Positions 1 to 8,829 of a DNA stretch of 64,000 bases are shown piece by piece (within the stretch, counting starts at the first letter, position 1; each line of letters starts with the position of its first letter). The DNA lies in contig NZ_JACHMI010000001.1 of the NCBI RefSeq assembly GCF_014207985.1, positions 1,843,001 to 1,907,000 on the forward strand, in the 5' to 3' direction. This DNA comes from Nonomuraea rubra (GTDB lineage Bacteria; Actinomycetota; Actinomycetes; Streptosporangiales; Streptosporangiaceae). Below the pieces are notes generated by a model, which was given only the letters and a program-made list of their open reading frames with translations, was not told the DNA's origin and did no database searches. A program made the translations under genes and the position numbers.

Positions 1-2
1 GC

Positions 3-674
3 GCCGCACGTGGCTTTACCGGCCCGATCCGGGTCGGCTTCTCCGCCTCGTGGTCAGGCGAGGCCGTCATCAAGGCCGCCGACCTCTTCCAAGATCGCCA
101 TCCCGACGCTGAGGTGCACATCAGGGAAGTGCAGCTCAACGACCCATTGGGACCGATGCGCGCCGACGAGGTCGATCTGCAGCTCACCGAGTTCCCCATT
201 CGCGAGCCCGACATCACTGTCGGAGCCGTGGTGTTCACCGAACCGCGCGGGCTCATGGTCCCGGCGCGACATCCGTTCGCAGAACGCCTCTCAGTGTCGG
301 TGGAGGACCTCACCCAGACCACGCTGATCCCCATGACCGGCGAGCACATCCCGCAGTACTGGCTGGACGCCATGTACCCCCGCCGGACCCCGTCCGGGCT
401 CCCCATCCCGCACGGCCCGGGCGCCACTTACTGGCAGGAGACGCTCTCGCTGGTCGGTGCGGGCAAGGGCGTCTCACCCGCGTCTCTCCGGGCGGCGCAG
501 TACTTCTCACATCCGGGCGTCGTGATGGTCCCCTTCCACGACGCGCCACCGATCGAGTACGGGCTGCTGTGGCGGGCCAGCCGCGAGACCGCCCGAGTCC
601 GCGCGTTCGCCGAGATCATTCGCCAGGCCGCGGCGTCGGTCCAACCCGCCGCTTGCCCGCCCAAGCGACGATGA
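3..674 (+). CDS. LysR-family regulator, C-terminal effector domain (5' end outside the window)
   Basis: The reading frame is open from the first bases and ends with TGA at 672-674, giving 223 residues. It opens with a fold typical of the LysR substrate-binding domain (GPIRVGFSASWSG, then a helix ending FQDRHPDAEV), followed by the crossover stretch (EVDLQLTEFPI, GLMVPARHPF) and a C-terminal AFAEIIRQAA helix. The DNA-binding winged helix must lie upstream of the window. LysR proteins bind a small coinducer and control an adjacent, often divergent gene; the target here cannot be seen. An ATG at 114 is inside the domain and is not a credible start. Confidence 0.8.
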   Translation, partial: AARGFTGPIRVGFSASWSGEAVIKAADLFQDRHPDAEVHIREVQLNDPLGPMRADEVDLQLTEFPIREPDITVGAVVFTEPRGLMVPARHPFAERLSVSVEDLTQTTLIPMTGEHIPQYWLDAMYPRRTPSGLPIPHGPGATYWQETLSLVGAGKGVSPASLRAAQYFSHPGVVMVPFHDAPPIEYGLLWRASRETARVRAFAEIIRQAAASVQPAACPPKRR

Positions 675-799
675 GCCGGAGCTGCTCGCTAGGAAGGGAG
701 CCGGGCTCTGTTCGGGAGAATCACCGCTGAGCCGTGACGGGCCGGCCACAGCGGGGAATGCGGTCGACCGTCCCTCGGAGACGTCACAGGCCATCTCGA

Positions 800-991
800 T
801 CAACTGTCCGTGCCGGCACCCTCCAACTCCTGCCGAAGGGTGCGCTGGACGTGCGCCATGGCCTCCAGGCTGGCGGGTTCGGCGAACCGGAGACCCAACT
901 CGTCAGCGGAGACTTCCTCGACCCGTTCGTGCAACCACCACGGATGCCCCCTGTACATCACATACGCGAGCCACGCGCTCGCCGAAGGCGA
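800..991 (-). pseudogene. Gene remnant of unknown family
   Basis: A 63-codon frame with protein-like composition (LAYVMYRGHPWWLHERVEE, then an alpha-helical tail ending QRTLRQELEGAGTDS) runs between a stop at 992-994 and a TGA at 800-802. It has no convincing start or ribosome binding site. I do not recognise the family. It is best read as the 3' end of a decayed gene, and could also be chance coding bias. Confidence 0.3.
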
Positions 992-1532
992 TCAGAGTCG
1001 GCTAGGGCGCCACTCGGGGCTGTGGCTGCCAAGAACTCGGCCGCCCTAGGCGACTTGCGGGGTATTCGTGGATCAGCCCGCCGAGGCGGTCATGTCGGAT
1101 GACCTTGATATTGCCCTCGACCGGGTTGGGAAGGGCTCGCAGCAGAGCAGTCTGGCCCAGGGGCGATGTGGGCGGTGCTCATTGAAGTGGGTCTCGTAGG
1201 CAGCCAGTACGCATCGTAAGTGGCGAGCATTGACGGCGAGGAATCAACACTAAATACCAGTCCCACCTGCTCAATTCCTGCCTGGCTCAGACCGGACTCG
1301 CTCTCGACACCCCGGCAAGCAGGGCACCAACCCAGCGCATTTAACCGTTGTAACGCCACTATGCCGACGGCCTGGGCGACGCCTTGGATGCTCGGCCATA
1401 GATCCCTCCTTCTAGGACATCCATGCGAAATGCCAGCTCTGAGCAAGCGTAGGACTCTAGAGTTTCTGAACGGCGTCCACAACATCCCGATGATTCCGCA
1501 AGGACGCCCTAGCCATCACCGAAAGGAAGCAC
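992..1532. other. Stretch without a supportable gene
   Basis: Frames on both strands are open here, but none has protein-like composition, a ribosome binding site or a recognisable motif. The last 25 bases contain GAAAGGAAG, which would serve the decayed secreted gene that follows. Confidence 0.4.
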
Positions 1533-1961
1533 TTGTGTATCCGAAGAACAGTCGGATTAGTCATGGCCGGTGTGGCTCTGGCCTCCACCTGGCTGAAAGT
1601 CGGTGTCCCATCAGCCAGTGCGGTAGACCCCACGCGGCATCGGCTACTTCAGGGGCGGCGTCTAGGCCATCAACGGGGATGCCGCCGGGCATGGCATGAT
1701 CGAGGTCAACTATTAACTCCGGCTCCGAAAGAGCTGCGCCTTACCTTACGGTACGGCAGTTTCGCCAACGCGGAGAACTGCACGACAGCGGCGATCAAGC
1801 CTTCCGGTGGCACTTCAGTAGAGGACCACGGATGGTGCGAGTTCTACGCTGGTCAGGTGTACACCAAGGCTCCGGGCAAATGCATCCACGTTTATGGCAC
1901 GGTCGGCGGTGCAGGTCGCTGGCTGCGAAGCGTCCACCGGATGACCACTCGCTGTGCGTGA
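1533..1961 (+). pseudogene. Decayed small secreted protein, SpaA-like
   Basis: GAAAGGAAG at 1521-1529 precedes a TTG at 1533 that begins a signal-peptide-like stretch (IRRTVGLVMAGVALAS, then VGVPSASA). The frame then degrades. A second frame carries GYFRGGV, a stop, then AINGDAAGHGMIEVNY. The first frame later resumes with ENCTTAAIK and a FYAGQVYTKAPGKCIHVYG segment that resembles the YAGPVYVSGKGQCVRAW segment of the intact gene at 26495. At least two compensating shifts and one stop are needed to rebuild a protein, so this is probably a dead paralog. The intact relative at 2312-2761 lies directly downstream. Confidence 0.55.
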
Positions 1962-2311
1962 ACCTGACCAAGCAAGCCACATCACAGCGCGATAGTCCAG
2001 TCATGCCCCAGGGCGGGCGACCCGCAGGAACGTATGCCGCGCTGTGTCAGGTCAGGCCCCAGACGTTGGCAGGGGTTTGAGTAACCGCTCCGTGCGTTGG
2101 TGGCTTCCAGTGAATTCCCCGCATCAAGGCCAGGATCGGCGTAGTTGTCGTCGGAGTCCAGCGCAACGCGATCAGTAGGGAGACGATTTCAGCCCGCCGA
2201 CCGCAACCAGATCCATCACTCGACTCGCACCACTCTCTCGCCGAAACGAAGTGATACTGCGCCACGCGTCAGAGGTATTTATACACACGGACACAACCAA
2301 GAAGGACATTC

Positions 2312-2761
2312 ATGTCTAGAAGCATCACAATGAGCGTCATCGTGGGATTTCTCGCCGCTGCCGGCCTTACCGTGGGCAGCGCCTCCGCGTCGCAGGCGGC
2401 TGCCAGCGTCTCGCCCGAGGCGGCCTGTGGCTCGGGGTACTCTCGGGTGAGCGACGGGACTCGCGAGATCAAGTCGGGCAGTGCCGTGTACGGCCGTGCC
2501 TACCTGCTTTACAACAACTCGACCGGCAAGAACTGCCTTGCTGTCATCAAGAGCGCCAACACTCGCGTGAGCACCTATGTTAAGGCCACCCTCACCGTCC
2601 AGGGATCGGGCGGCAAGAGCGTGTCCGGCAACGCCAAGTCCTACGTGACGGTCACTCGCTTGGCCACGGGCAAGTGCGTGATGTACTCCGGCGAGATCCA
2701 CAACGTCGGAGGGACCAAAGCGGCGCGCGGCGGGCGTTCCTATTGGGGTAACTGCGGCTGA
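2312..2761 (+). CDS. Secreted spore-associated-protein-A-like protein
   Basis: This 149-residue protein has an N-terminal signal peptide of about 30 residues (basic MSRS, hydrophobic VIVGFLAAAGLTV, Ala-rich cleavage region). The mature part is small and has four cysteines (ACGSGYSR, KNCLAV, GKCVMY, GNCG), consistent with two disulfides. The arrangement GSGY, YLLYN, GKNC, GKC is that of the actinomycete SpaA family, whose molecular role is unknown. The start is supported by AGAAGGA seven bases upstream. A strong hairpin lies about 100 bp downstream. A second intact relative is at 26495-26920 and a dead one at 1533-1961. Confidence 0.75.
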   Translation: MSRSITMSVIVGFLAAAGLTVGSASASQAAASVSPEAACGSGYSRVSDGTREIKSGSAVYGRAYLLYNNSTGKNCLAVIKSANTRVSTYVKATLTVQGSGGKSVSGNAKSYVTVTRLATGKCVMYSGEIHNVGGTKAARGGRSYWGNCG

Positions 2762-2860
2762 CGCAACATAGAGTCCCATTGTTGTGGCGTCCGCACGGGA
2801 TTGCTTGCAGGAGCTTCGGTGGGGTCTCACGTGAGTTGCCCTCTCTGCTTGACCCCTTCG

Positions 2861-2895
2861 AGGGGCGGGGCGATTAGGAACATCGCCCCGCCCCT
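2861..2895 (+). terminator. Strong GC-rich hairpin terminator
   Basis: AGGGGCGGGGCGAT pairs perfectly with ATCGCCCCGCCCCT across a 7-base loop, a 14-bp stem. It lies 100 bp after the SpaA-like stop. There is no long T run, as is common in actinomycete terminators. Confidence 0.75.
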
Positions 2896-3007
2896 CCAGT
2901 CATCGAGGGCCTGCTGCCTGGTGTTCCGGGTCCCGAGCGAACCGACAGCGCCACCAATGAGCCCGACAGGGAATCGATGGCAGGCCTCGGCAGAGTAGGT
3001 CTCGAAA

Positions 3008-3371
3008 GAGAACCGGCCAGGACTCTTCGACGAGCCGGCACCCTGGTCGCGGACGGAGTTCATCCTGGATGTGCTCGACCTGAAGGCGTTCTTGGCGCGC
3101 CGATTCAGTGCACGTCCGCCCGAAGTCCGCTACGTGAGGTACTTCCTGGCCACCCATCCGTGGACGAACAGTCACCGTAGTCGCCGAACTTGCCGCGAAC
3201 GCCACTCAAGCCTTCCGGCTCCGGCAACGATGAGACTTTCACCGTTCGGGTAGCGCACATCGGGGAGCTGTTCACATCGAGGTCAGCAACGCGAGCGGGT
3301 CCGATCTGCCGCATGGACAGCTCCCACCAGAGGCCGGCGTCGCGATCGCTGGAGGTGTGGGGCCTGAATAA
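3008..3371 (+). pseudogene. Frameshifted ATP-binding (HATPase, RsbW-like) regulator
   Basis: Three frames must be joined to read the protein. The first carries DLKAFLARRF and PPEVRYVRYFLATH. The second carries VTVVAELAANAT, the N-box-like ELAANA helix of short actinomycete HATPase regulators. The third carries GNDETFTVRVAHIGELF and shifts again to HIEVSNASGSDLPHG, ending VAIAGGVGPE and TAA at 3369-3371. The breaks lie near 3165, 3215 and 3275. Intact homologues act as anti-sigma-type serine kinases. With three shifts in about 360 bp this copy is almost certainly inactive unless the sequence is faulty. Confidence 0.65.
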
Positions 3372-3617
3372 GCAGTCGTGTATGTGATCTGCAGATTCAC
3401 AGCAACGCTGAATCCCCGACGTTTCGATTGAGTGATCGCCCATCCTATGTGACTGCCCGCTCAAGTGATGACAGCCAGCATCTGCACAACCGCGAGGGGC
3501 CGCAGGCCATCGCGTGGATCGACGTTTTCGAGCCTCATGGGTGGAACCTGGAGGAGGAAGGTTCAGCCGCCAAGTCCTCTCCGAGCTTCAGCAGGTGGGA
3601 GCGGCCATTGATCAGGG

Positions 3618-4551
3618 CTACCTGCGGCGCGATGTCAACCACTCCCGCTCCTGAGATGTGGGAATGTACGTCAGGTCGCCGTGCCGCCGAAACCAGGCAG
3701 GAGTATCTGCCAGGCCCTTGGTGAGGACCGAATCTTCCTCGACGCCCGCGGCTGCCAATTTGTTCACGTTGAGTGTCAGTTCCGCGTCACGGAATGGGAA
3801 GTAGTCACGTGGACGGACCGAAGTATCCGTGACCATCGCCAGCCGAGGCGCAACCTCCGCCACATGTCCCAAAATGTGCAGGTATTCGAGGAATGAGTAG
3901 GTGGTGTGCTCTCCCACGTTATACACATCCGGTACGAGTCGTCCCTCGCATGCGGTGACGACAATGCGCGCCAGCATCCTGGCGTCGACGAACTGGATGC
4001 GGGTGCTGCCGTCCCCTGGGACGAAAACTGGTCGGCCGGAGAGCATGCGTGCCCAGGGAAGCAGCTCCCGCTGCTCAGCGTTGCGAGGTCCGTAGACATA
4101 AGGGGGGCGCAGGATCGTCAGGGCACCAGGGGGAAGCGGTCACGCAGCAACGCTTCGCAGGCGGCTTTCGCCTCCCCGTAGCCGTCCCAGATCGCATCGC
4201 CATCAGCCCTATCCTTCTCCGAAAAGGGGGATCGGCGGACAGCTGATTGTGGACCGCAGCCGGGCTGATGTAGACATAGCGCAGGCTCTCCCGCTGTGGG
4301 AGCGCGCGAATCACATTTGAGATGTGCACAGGTTCGGTCCCCGACACATCCACGACGGCATCGTAGGAGGCGGCACCGAGTGCTTGACGCATCTGTACCG
4401 CGTCATTCCGGTCGGCGAACAACTGCATCAGCCTGCTGTCCCACAGCGGCTGAGTAGTCCGGTTGAGTACGAACACCTCGTGATCGCGCAACAAGACCTC
4501 GACGACGGTGCGGCCCACGAAACGGGTGCCACCCAGAACTAGAATTTTCAT
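3618..4551 (-). pseudogene. NAD-dependent epimerase/dehydratase, two frameshifts
   Basis: The ATG at 4549-4551 begins MKILVLGGTRFVGRTV, a clean Rossmann GGTxFxG nucleotide-binding loop. The first frame runs to about 4230 (YVYISPAAV). The second gives SEKDRADGDAIWDGYGEAK, which includes the YxxxK-like region. The third begins LTILRPPYVYGPRN and continues to the stop at 3618 with FVDARMLARIV and YNVGEHTTYSFLEYL. The breaks sit at homopolymers (AAAAGGGGG near 4218 and GGGGG near 4130), so sequencing slips would explain both. If so, the gene is an intact extended SDR of about 310 residues. The substrate cannot be told. Confidence 0.7.
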
Positions 4552-4639
4552 ACCCGCTCAAATCTTGTCAATTCCGGGCCGGGCAGCGACATTACATGAT
4601 ACTTCCGGGCAAGAACATATCGAGGGCCGGAAGGCTTCA

Positions 4640-4745
4640 ATGAAGGCAGGGAATCGTTGGCCTCGCGTTCGCTCGCGCACTGGGCGGAGCCTGAGTATCG
4701 TGCCGGATCATTGGCGGTCCATGGACATACCGTCGCCTTCCGCTA
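4640..4745 (+). other. Copy 1 of a short dispersed coding-like element
   Basis: This stretch aligns without gaps over 68 bases to 19904-19971, with 52 identities by hand count. In the shared frame it reads RESLASRSLAHWAEPEYRAG. Copies 2, 3 and 4 are at 19890, 24152 and about 26350, all on the + strand. Copy 1 has no obvious start and runs into the transposase region downstream. Confidence 0.45.
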
Positions 4746-4759
4746 TGCGTGAGCGCTTT

Positions 4760-5542
4760 TCATCCTGCGTAGCGGCCCTCTTCGATGAGTTGCAGGACGA
4801 GGATGGCCTGCACGATGGTGGTGGCGCGGTGCGGGCAGCAGCGCAGGCGGGTCAGGACTTTCCAGGTCTTCAAGGTGGCGACGGCGCGTTCGCCGCAGGC
4901 GCGGATGCGGGCGTGTGCGCGGTTGACCGAGCGCTGATGGCGTGACAGCGGTGGCCGCAGTCGATGGCCTTTGAACGGCGTGCGGATGCTGCCGCCTGCG
5001 CCTTGGTATCCCTTGTCGGCGAAGGTCTGTACGCCTGTGGTGGTCAGCGCGTCGATCAGGCCGGTGGCGCGTGCCGCGGTCAAGTCATGCGTGGCGCCGG
5101 GCATCGCAGGTGAGGCCCAGACGAGGCGGCCGGCCGGATCGGCCAGGACCTGCACGTTCACGCCGTGGCATCGGTGTTTGCCGGAGTAGTACGGCCGTTC
5201 GTCGGCCAGCCGGTCGATCGGGATCAGGGTGCCGTCCAGGATGGCGTAGGCCAGCCGGCCGGCGCGTAAGGCGGCGGCGTGCACATCGTCGGCGAGCATG
5301 GCGAGCAGGTCGGTCGCCTCACGGACGTAGCGCCAGGCGGTGCTGGTGCCGATGGCGAAGCCCGAGGCCAGACGCGCGTAGGTGTCGCCGTTGCGCAGAT
5401 GGGCGAGCACGAGCAGGGCTTGCCGGGATGGGTCCAGGCGCCGCCACCGGCAGCGGCGCTCGGCACGCCGGGCGCGGATCAGTTCGGCCAGCCGGATCAG
5501 GGTGTGATTGGACAGCGGAATCGCGGCAGGGTAAGACAGCAA
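4760..5542 (-). mobile_element. IS5-type insertion sequence transposase (intact)
   Basis: The coding part is 260 residues and starts at the TTG at 5540-5542 (LLSYPAAIPLSNHTL). An N-terminal helix-turn-helix (RQALLVLAHLRNGDTYARLA, FAIGTSTAWRYVREA) is followed by a DDE_4-type catalytic core: YAILDGTLIPIDR with the first Asp, VWASPAMPGATHDLTAAR with the second, and FADKGYQGAGG. The C-terminus GERAVATLKTWKVL precedes AILVLQLIEEGRYAG. The frame is open upstream to 6133, but that part has no protein character. A relative, decayed and truncated, is at 36877-37254. Terminal repeats and target duplication could not be fixed with certainty. Confidence 0.85.
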
Positions 5543-5600
5543 CGAGGCTCTCCGGTAGAGGCATCGGATCTTGGTCGACTGCTGTCTTACCGAGAGCCTC
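5531..5600 (-). promoter_or_regulatory. Crossing complementary segments over the transposase start
   Basis: On the transposase strand the leader reads GAGGCTCTCGGTA, then GTAAGACAGC, then TACCGGAGAGCCTC, then GCTGTCTTAC. The first and third segments pair, and so do the second and fourth, so the two pairings cross. The fourth segment directly follows the first T of the TTG start codon. The first 20 bases may also be the element's inverted-repeat end. A fold like this could hide the start in read-through transcripts. Confidence 0.5.
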
Positions 5601-5981
5601 TTCTCATGCCAACCCGTCCTCGCGCCGCCCCCGCTGACCAGCGCGATCAGGTTGGAAAAGCCTCCGTGTACATCTGCGCGATCCTCGCCCCCGCCGACAG
5701 CCTCGGCAACGACCGCCCCGGCGACCATGGACCACGAACGGCGGCGACGGCGGGGGAGTGGACGGTCGCGCGGTCGGCATGTGCCTGGGCGTCCACCAGT
5801 GTCATGCCAGATTTCCAGAGCGACGAACCCGCTGACCAGTTCGCGAGGCCGCGCGATCGCCTGATGCGACCGAGCGCGACACCCCGTCTCCACCTCGCCG
5901 GTACGGTCGCCAGAGGCCGGCGTGCTCCACAGGAGGTCATCGGCGACAAACCTACGCGGGGCCGGGATGGCGCCGGCCTCC
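5601..5981. other. Stretch without a supportable gene
   Basis: No frame shows a start with a ribosome binding site or a recognisable motif. The region separates the IS element from the 3' end of the membrane protein gene at 5982. Confidence 0.4.
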
Positions 5982-7118
5982 TCATGTACGGGCCTCGTTC
6001 TGTTCAGACACAACCGGTGCCAAGTTTCTGTGGGAGAGCACCGCGGCGATCCCCACGAGCCACCCGAAGAAGATGCCGACTCCGATCCCCTCGGCGAAGA
6101 GCGGCGGGTAGTAGCCCCAGGAGATCTGCTCAACGTCTGGATCTGTTCCTACGGCGTTGAAGATCGCTTCGCGTAGCAACCCGACGCCACCACAAGCGAG
6201 CACCGCGCAGCTCCAGCCGAGGGCGAAGACACCCGCACCGGCGCGACGCGGCCGGACGGCGCGCAGCGCCGATCCCAGTGTCAGCACCACCAGCAGAACG
6301 TAGGCCGCCTGAAGCACGAACAGCCCAACAAGGTCCCAACCGCCCCACACCCACGTCCCCCTACCCGGATCGGTCATCCGCGAGTAACTGAGGGGATCGG
6401 GGAAGAAGGCCAGATCTTTGGGATGATCCAACACGAACAGCGTCAGCGTCAGCATGAGCAGCACGAGGGGAGCCGCGGCGATCGCGGCCGTCTTGTACGT
6501 CCTGCATGTTTTGCGACGGTCCGCCGCAGCGGGCGTAGCCTCGCGCAACGCCGTCAGGCGGTAGAGCGCGGCTGCCACGAGCGCACCCACCCACGCCCAC
6601 AGGAGAATCCATACCGGCCCGAACTCTGCCAGGTTCAGGAACATGGCCTCCAGATAGCGGCTGGGTATTGCGTTCTGAAACGTGAAGAGGGGCACCCCCG
6701 CGCCTACGCCGAGCGCGGTGCAGCCCCAGCCGAGCAGTGCGACCCCGAAGGTGCCGCCCGTGGAACGTATGGCACGGAGGCCGAGCACCAGCGGCGTGAA
6801 CACGCCGGCCACGGTTACGGCAAGCCCCAGCGCCGCCCACACAGACCCGGAGACGGCAACTCCCGGCGGAAATGCCTGCTGGGTGATGATGAGGAAGTAC
6901 GGATACTCACTCGCGTGGATGAGATATCCGCGGAGGTCCTTGTACGAATGTTCATGCGACACCATCAGATTCAGCAGGACCTGGAGACAGGCCACCGCGA
7001 TCGCCGTTGGGGCGGCGATCGCCATGGTCCGCCCCCAGCCGACGGGTAGCTCCTCCGGCTTCGCCGCACGTGGCGTGGGGTGGCCGGCCGAGGAGGGCTG
7101 GGGCTCAGGTGAGAGCAT
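5982..7118 (-). CDS. Multi-pass membrane protein of unknown function
   Basis: From the ATG at 7116-7118, preceded by GAAAGGAG, the protein has 378 residues. After a Pro-rich cytoplasmic start (MLSPEPQPSS) there are about nine hydrophobic segments, including TMAIAAPTAIAVACLQVLL, WAALGLAVTVAGVFTPLVL, FGPVWILLWAWVGALVAAAL, AAIAAAPLVLLMLTLTLFV, LVGLFVLQAAYVLLVVLTL and VGIFFGWLVGIAAVLS. I do not recognise a family. It may be an integral membrane component or a transporter-like protein, but no catalytic or transport motif is visible. The gene stands alone; the next gene upstream on the same strand is the decayed 7171-7875 frame. Confidence 0.65.
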   Translation of the reverse strand: MLSPEPQPSSAGHPTPRAAKPEELPVGWGRTMAIAAPTAIAVACLQVLLNLMVSHEHSYKDLRGYLIHASEYPYFLIITQQAFPPGVAVSGSVWAALGLAVTVAGVFTPLVLGLRAIRSTGGTFGVALLGWGCTALGVGAGVPLFTFQNAIPSRYLEAMFLNLAEFGPVWILLWAWVGALVAAALYRLTALREATPAAADRRKTCRTYKTAAIAAAPLVLLMLTLTLFVLDHPKDLAFFPDPLSYSRMTDPGRGTWVWGGWDLVGLFVLQAAYVLLVVLTLGSALRAVRPRRAGAGVFALGWSCAVLACGGVGLLREAIFNAVGTDPDVEQISWGYYPPLFAEGIGVGIFFGWLVGIAAVLSHRNLAPVVSEQNEART

Positions 7119-7170
7119 CGTGGCTCTCCTTTCACTTCTGTGAACGACGTCACGACCAACAGGTGAGCGG

Positions 7171-7875
7171 TCAGACCAGTCCGACGGTCGTCGGACACTG
7201 GCTGTGGACCATGGCGATCGCGCCAGGAGCCGGAGCAGCCGTAAGTAGCCGCAAGTACAGGTCCTCATCGATGTCTTCGATGAAGGGCACGGGCAGCCGA
7301 TCCGAGACGGTGTCCGTAATGTCCCCAGAGCGCGGGACGCGGTCGCGACCACGGCGCTGAGATCGTTCGAGGCCTGGTCCTCGAACGCTTCCGCTTCGCC
7401 GGCGACCGTGCATTGGTACCCCAGCCCCGGCGGGCGGCGACTTCAGAGGCCCGCGACGAATCGAAGGCCCATCCGGGGGAGGCCTTCCCCTGTCAGCGAT
7501 CGTCCGTCCTACGAACCGGATCGATGGCGACTCGGAAGACGTACCGCAACCACCGATACCGCGAACTCCGGACAAGCCCCTGCTCGCTGTGCTCGGCTCA
7601 CACCAGTTTGCGCGCGTCCAGCACCACCAACCAGCGATCGGTCCCAGCCGGGTCACCGGGCATGGAGGTGACCACCACCCGTGTTCCCGCCGACCGACTC
7701 GGCCGATGCTCCCGACTCGACGCGCCGGCCCCGCATGTGCCCGCAGCGATTGCCGAGGGTCCAGCATCCGCCCTTCGGTGATGACGACCAGTTCTTCAGC
7801 CTGGCCGTGTGTCAAGTCACGGTCCCTCGGTCGCCGCTTGCTCGGGCGAGGCTTCCCGGTATCCGTCAGCTTCAT
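7171..7875 (-). pseudogene. Decayed gene coupled to the upstream single-TM protein gene
   Basis: The ATG at 7873-7875 overlaps the previous stop as ATGA, which suggests it was once the last gene of the operon. The first 40 residues (RDRDLTHGQAEELVVITEG) and the last 45 (VSDRLPVPFIEDIDEDLYLRL) look like protein. The middle is Arg/Gly/Pro noise in this frame, while another frame gives GTRVVVTSMPGDPAG followed by DRWLVVLDARKLV and a stop. Two or more shifts are therefore likely. I do not recognise the family. Confidence 0.45.
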
Positions 7876-8639
7876 GCGATCCGGTCGCGCTGCCCGAAGT
7901 AGCGCAAGCGGTCGCTCATCAGGTACGCCAGAAACTTCATGGCGTCGGGCTTGCCCGTCTTGTCTGTGCTGACGACCGTGACGATGAGGTAGCTCTTCGA
8001 CCAGACTGGCAGCACTCTTCCGTAGTAGCCATGGATGTAGGAAGTTTTCCAGGTGAACGCCCGGTCGGTGCGGCGGCCCTGCAGGAGGCGTGTGGCGGTG
8101 CTCTTGGCGTCCTGCTCGGTGGGGAACGACGCCATGATCTGGAGGATCTTGACGTGTCCGCTCTTAGCCGAGTAGGCGAGCTGGACCGCCCGCTCGCAAT
8201 CGTGGTCGGCCAGTACGCCCTCGGCGTCCAGGGGGTCGCACGATTCGTACGTCCACCCGGCGACCTTGCGCGCGCTGAACGTCGCGCTGTCTCGCGCATG
8301 GTCCCAATCCTGGAACTCCTCATGAACGAGCGGAGTGCTGGCGCCTCCCCGACCAGGGGTGGTCGGAGACGGCACGGGACTCGGTGGGGAGAGCGTCGCC
8401 AGAGCGGAGGGAGGGGTGGACGGTGGTGGTTGCATGGTCGGCGCGGTGCTCGGGAAGGCGGGCGCCAGGGCTTGACGTTGCTCGTTCACGTAGACGTATG
8501 CGCCGATCGCTCCGCCACCTAACAGCAGCACGACCACGCCTACGACCAGGGTGACGATCACTACCGTGTTGTTCCGCTTCTTCTTCTGGGGAGCGGGTGG
8601 CATGAGCGGGTAGGGGCCGGGCCCAAAGCGCTGCATCAT
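7872..8639 (-). CDS. Single-TM protein with a Pro-rich linker and an extracytoplasmic domain
   Basis: This 255-residue protein has a short Pro-rich cytoplasmic start, a basic KKKRNN stop, one strong TM helix at about residues 24-50 (VVIVTLVVGVVVLLLGGGAIG), a Pro/Ser/Thr linker to about residue 100 and an exported domain with two cysteines (YESCDPLD, DHDCERA). The layout is common among actinomycete surface proteins of unknown function. The start overlaps the stop of the 49-aa gene (ATGATG), and its own stop overlaps the next start. Coupled translation is therefore likely. Upstream lie the mycosin-like protease and its TM partner, so a role at the same membrane site is plausible. Confidence 0.6.
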   Translation of the reverse strand: MMQRFGPGPYPLMPPAPQKKKRNNTVVIVTLVVGVVVLLLGGGAIGAYVYVNEQRQALAPAFPSTAPTMQPPPSTPPSALATLSPPSPVPSPTTPGRGGASTPLVHEEFQDWDHARDSATFSARKVAGWTYESCDPLDAEGVLADHDCERAVQLAYSAKSGHVKILQIMASFPTEQDAKSTATRLLQGRRTDRAFTWKTSYIHGYYGRVLPVWSKSYLIVTVVSTDKTGKPDAMKFLAYLMSDRLRYFGQRDRIA

Positions 8640-8785
8640 GGGCGGGCGAGAGCCGGGCTGCCCGGCGCCTCAAGGGTTCTGAGATGGGGCATGCCGCTGG
8701 CCGCCCTCGCCTCATCCAGGCTGCCGAACGCCTTGCGCCACAGGCCGTAGCCGGTGAAGCGCCGCCGGACGAGCAAGTACTCCAT
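8636..8785 (-). CDS. 49-aa protein resembling the start of a dimeric alpha-beta-barrel protein
   Basis: The ATG at 8783-8785 has GGAG nine bases upstream, and the TGA at 8636-8638 overlaps the next start. The sequence begins MEYLLVRRRFTGYGLWRKAF and continues with SLDEARAASGMPHLRTLEA. The pattern (edge strand, Tyr-x-x-Trp-Lys helix, Ala-rich helix) resembles the first half of NIPSNAP/ABM-type dimeric barrels, which are normally about 95 residues. It is either a real short protein or a truncated gene whose translation still feeds the downstream ORF. Confidence 0.5.
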   Translation of the reverse strand: MEYLLVRRRFTGYGLWRKAFGSLDEARAASGMPHLRTLEAPGSPALARP

Positions 8786-8829
8786 GATCTGGCTCCGTAC
8801 ACTTTCTCATTGATGTCAACACTTGCCGG

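Noticed and set aside
1090..1485. 131-codon leftward frame
   Set aside because: No start signal, mixed composition, no recognisable family.
5543..6133. N-terminal extension of the transposase
   Set aside because: No protein-like content; homologous transposases start at the SYPAAIPLS segment.
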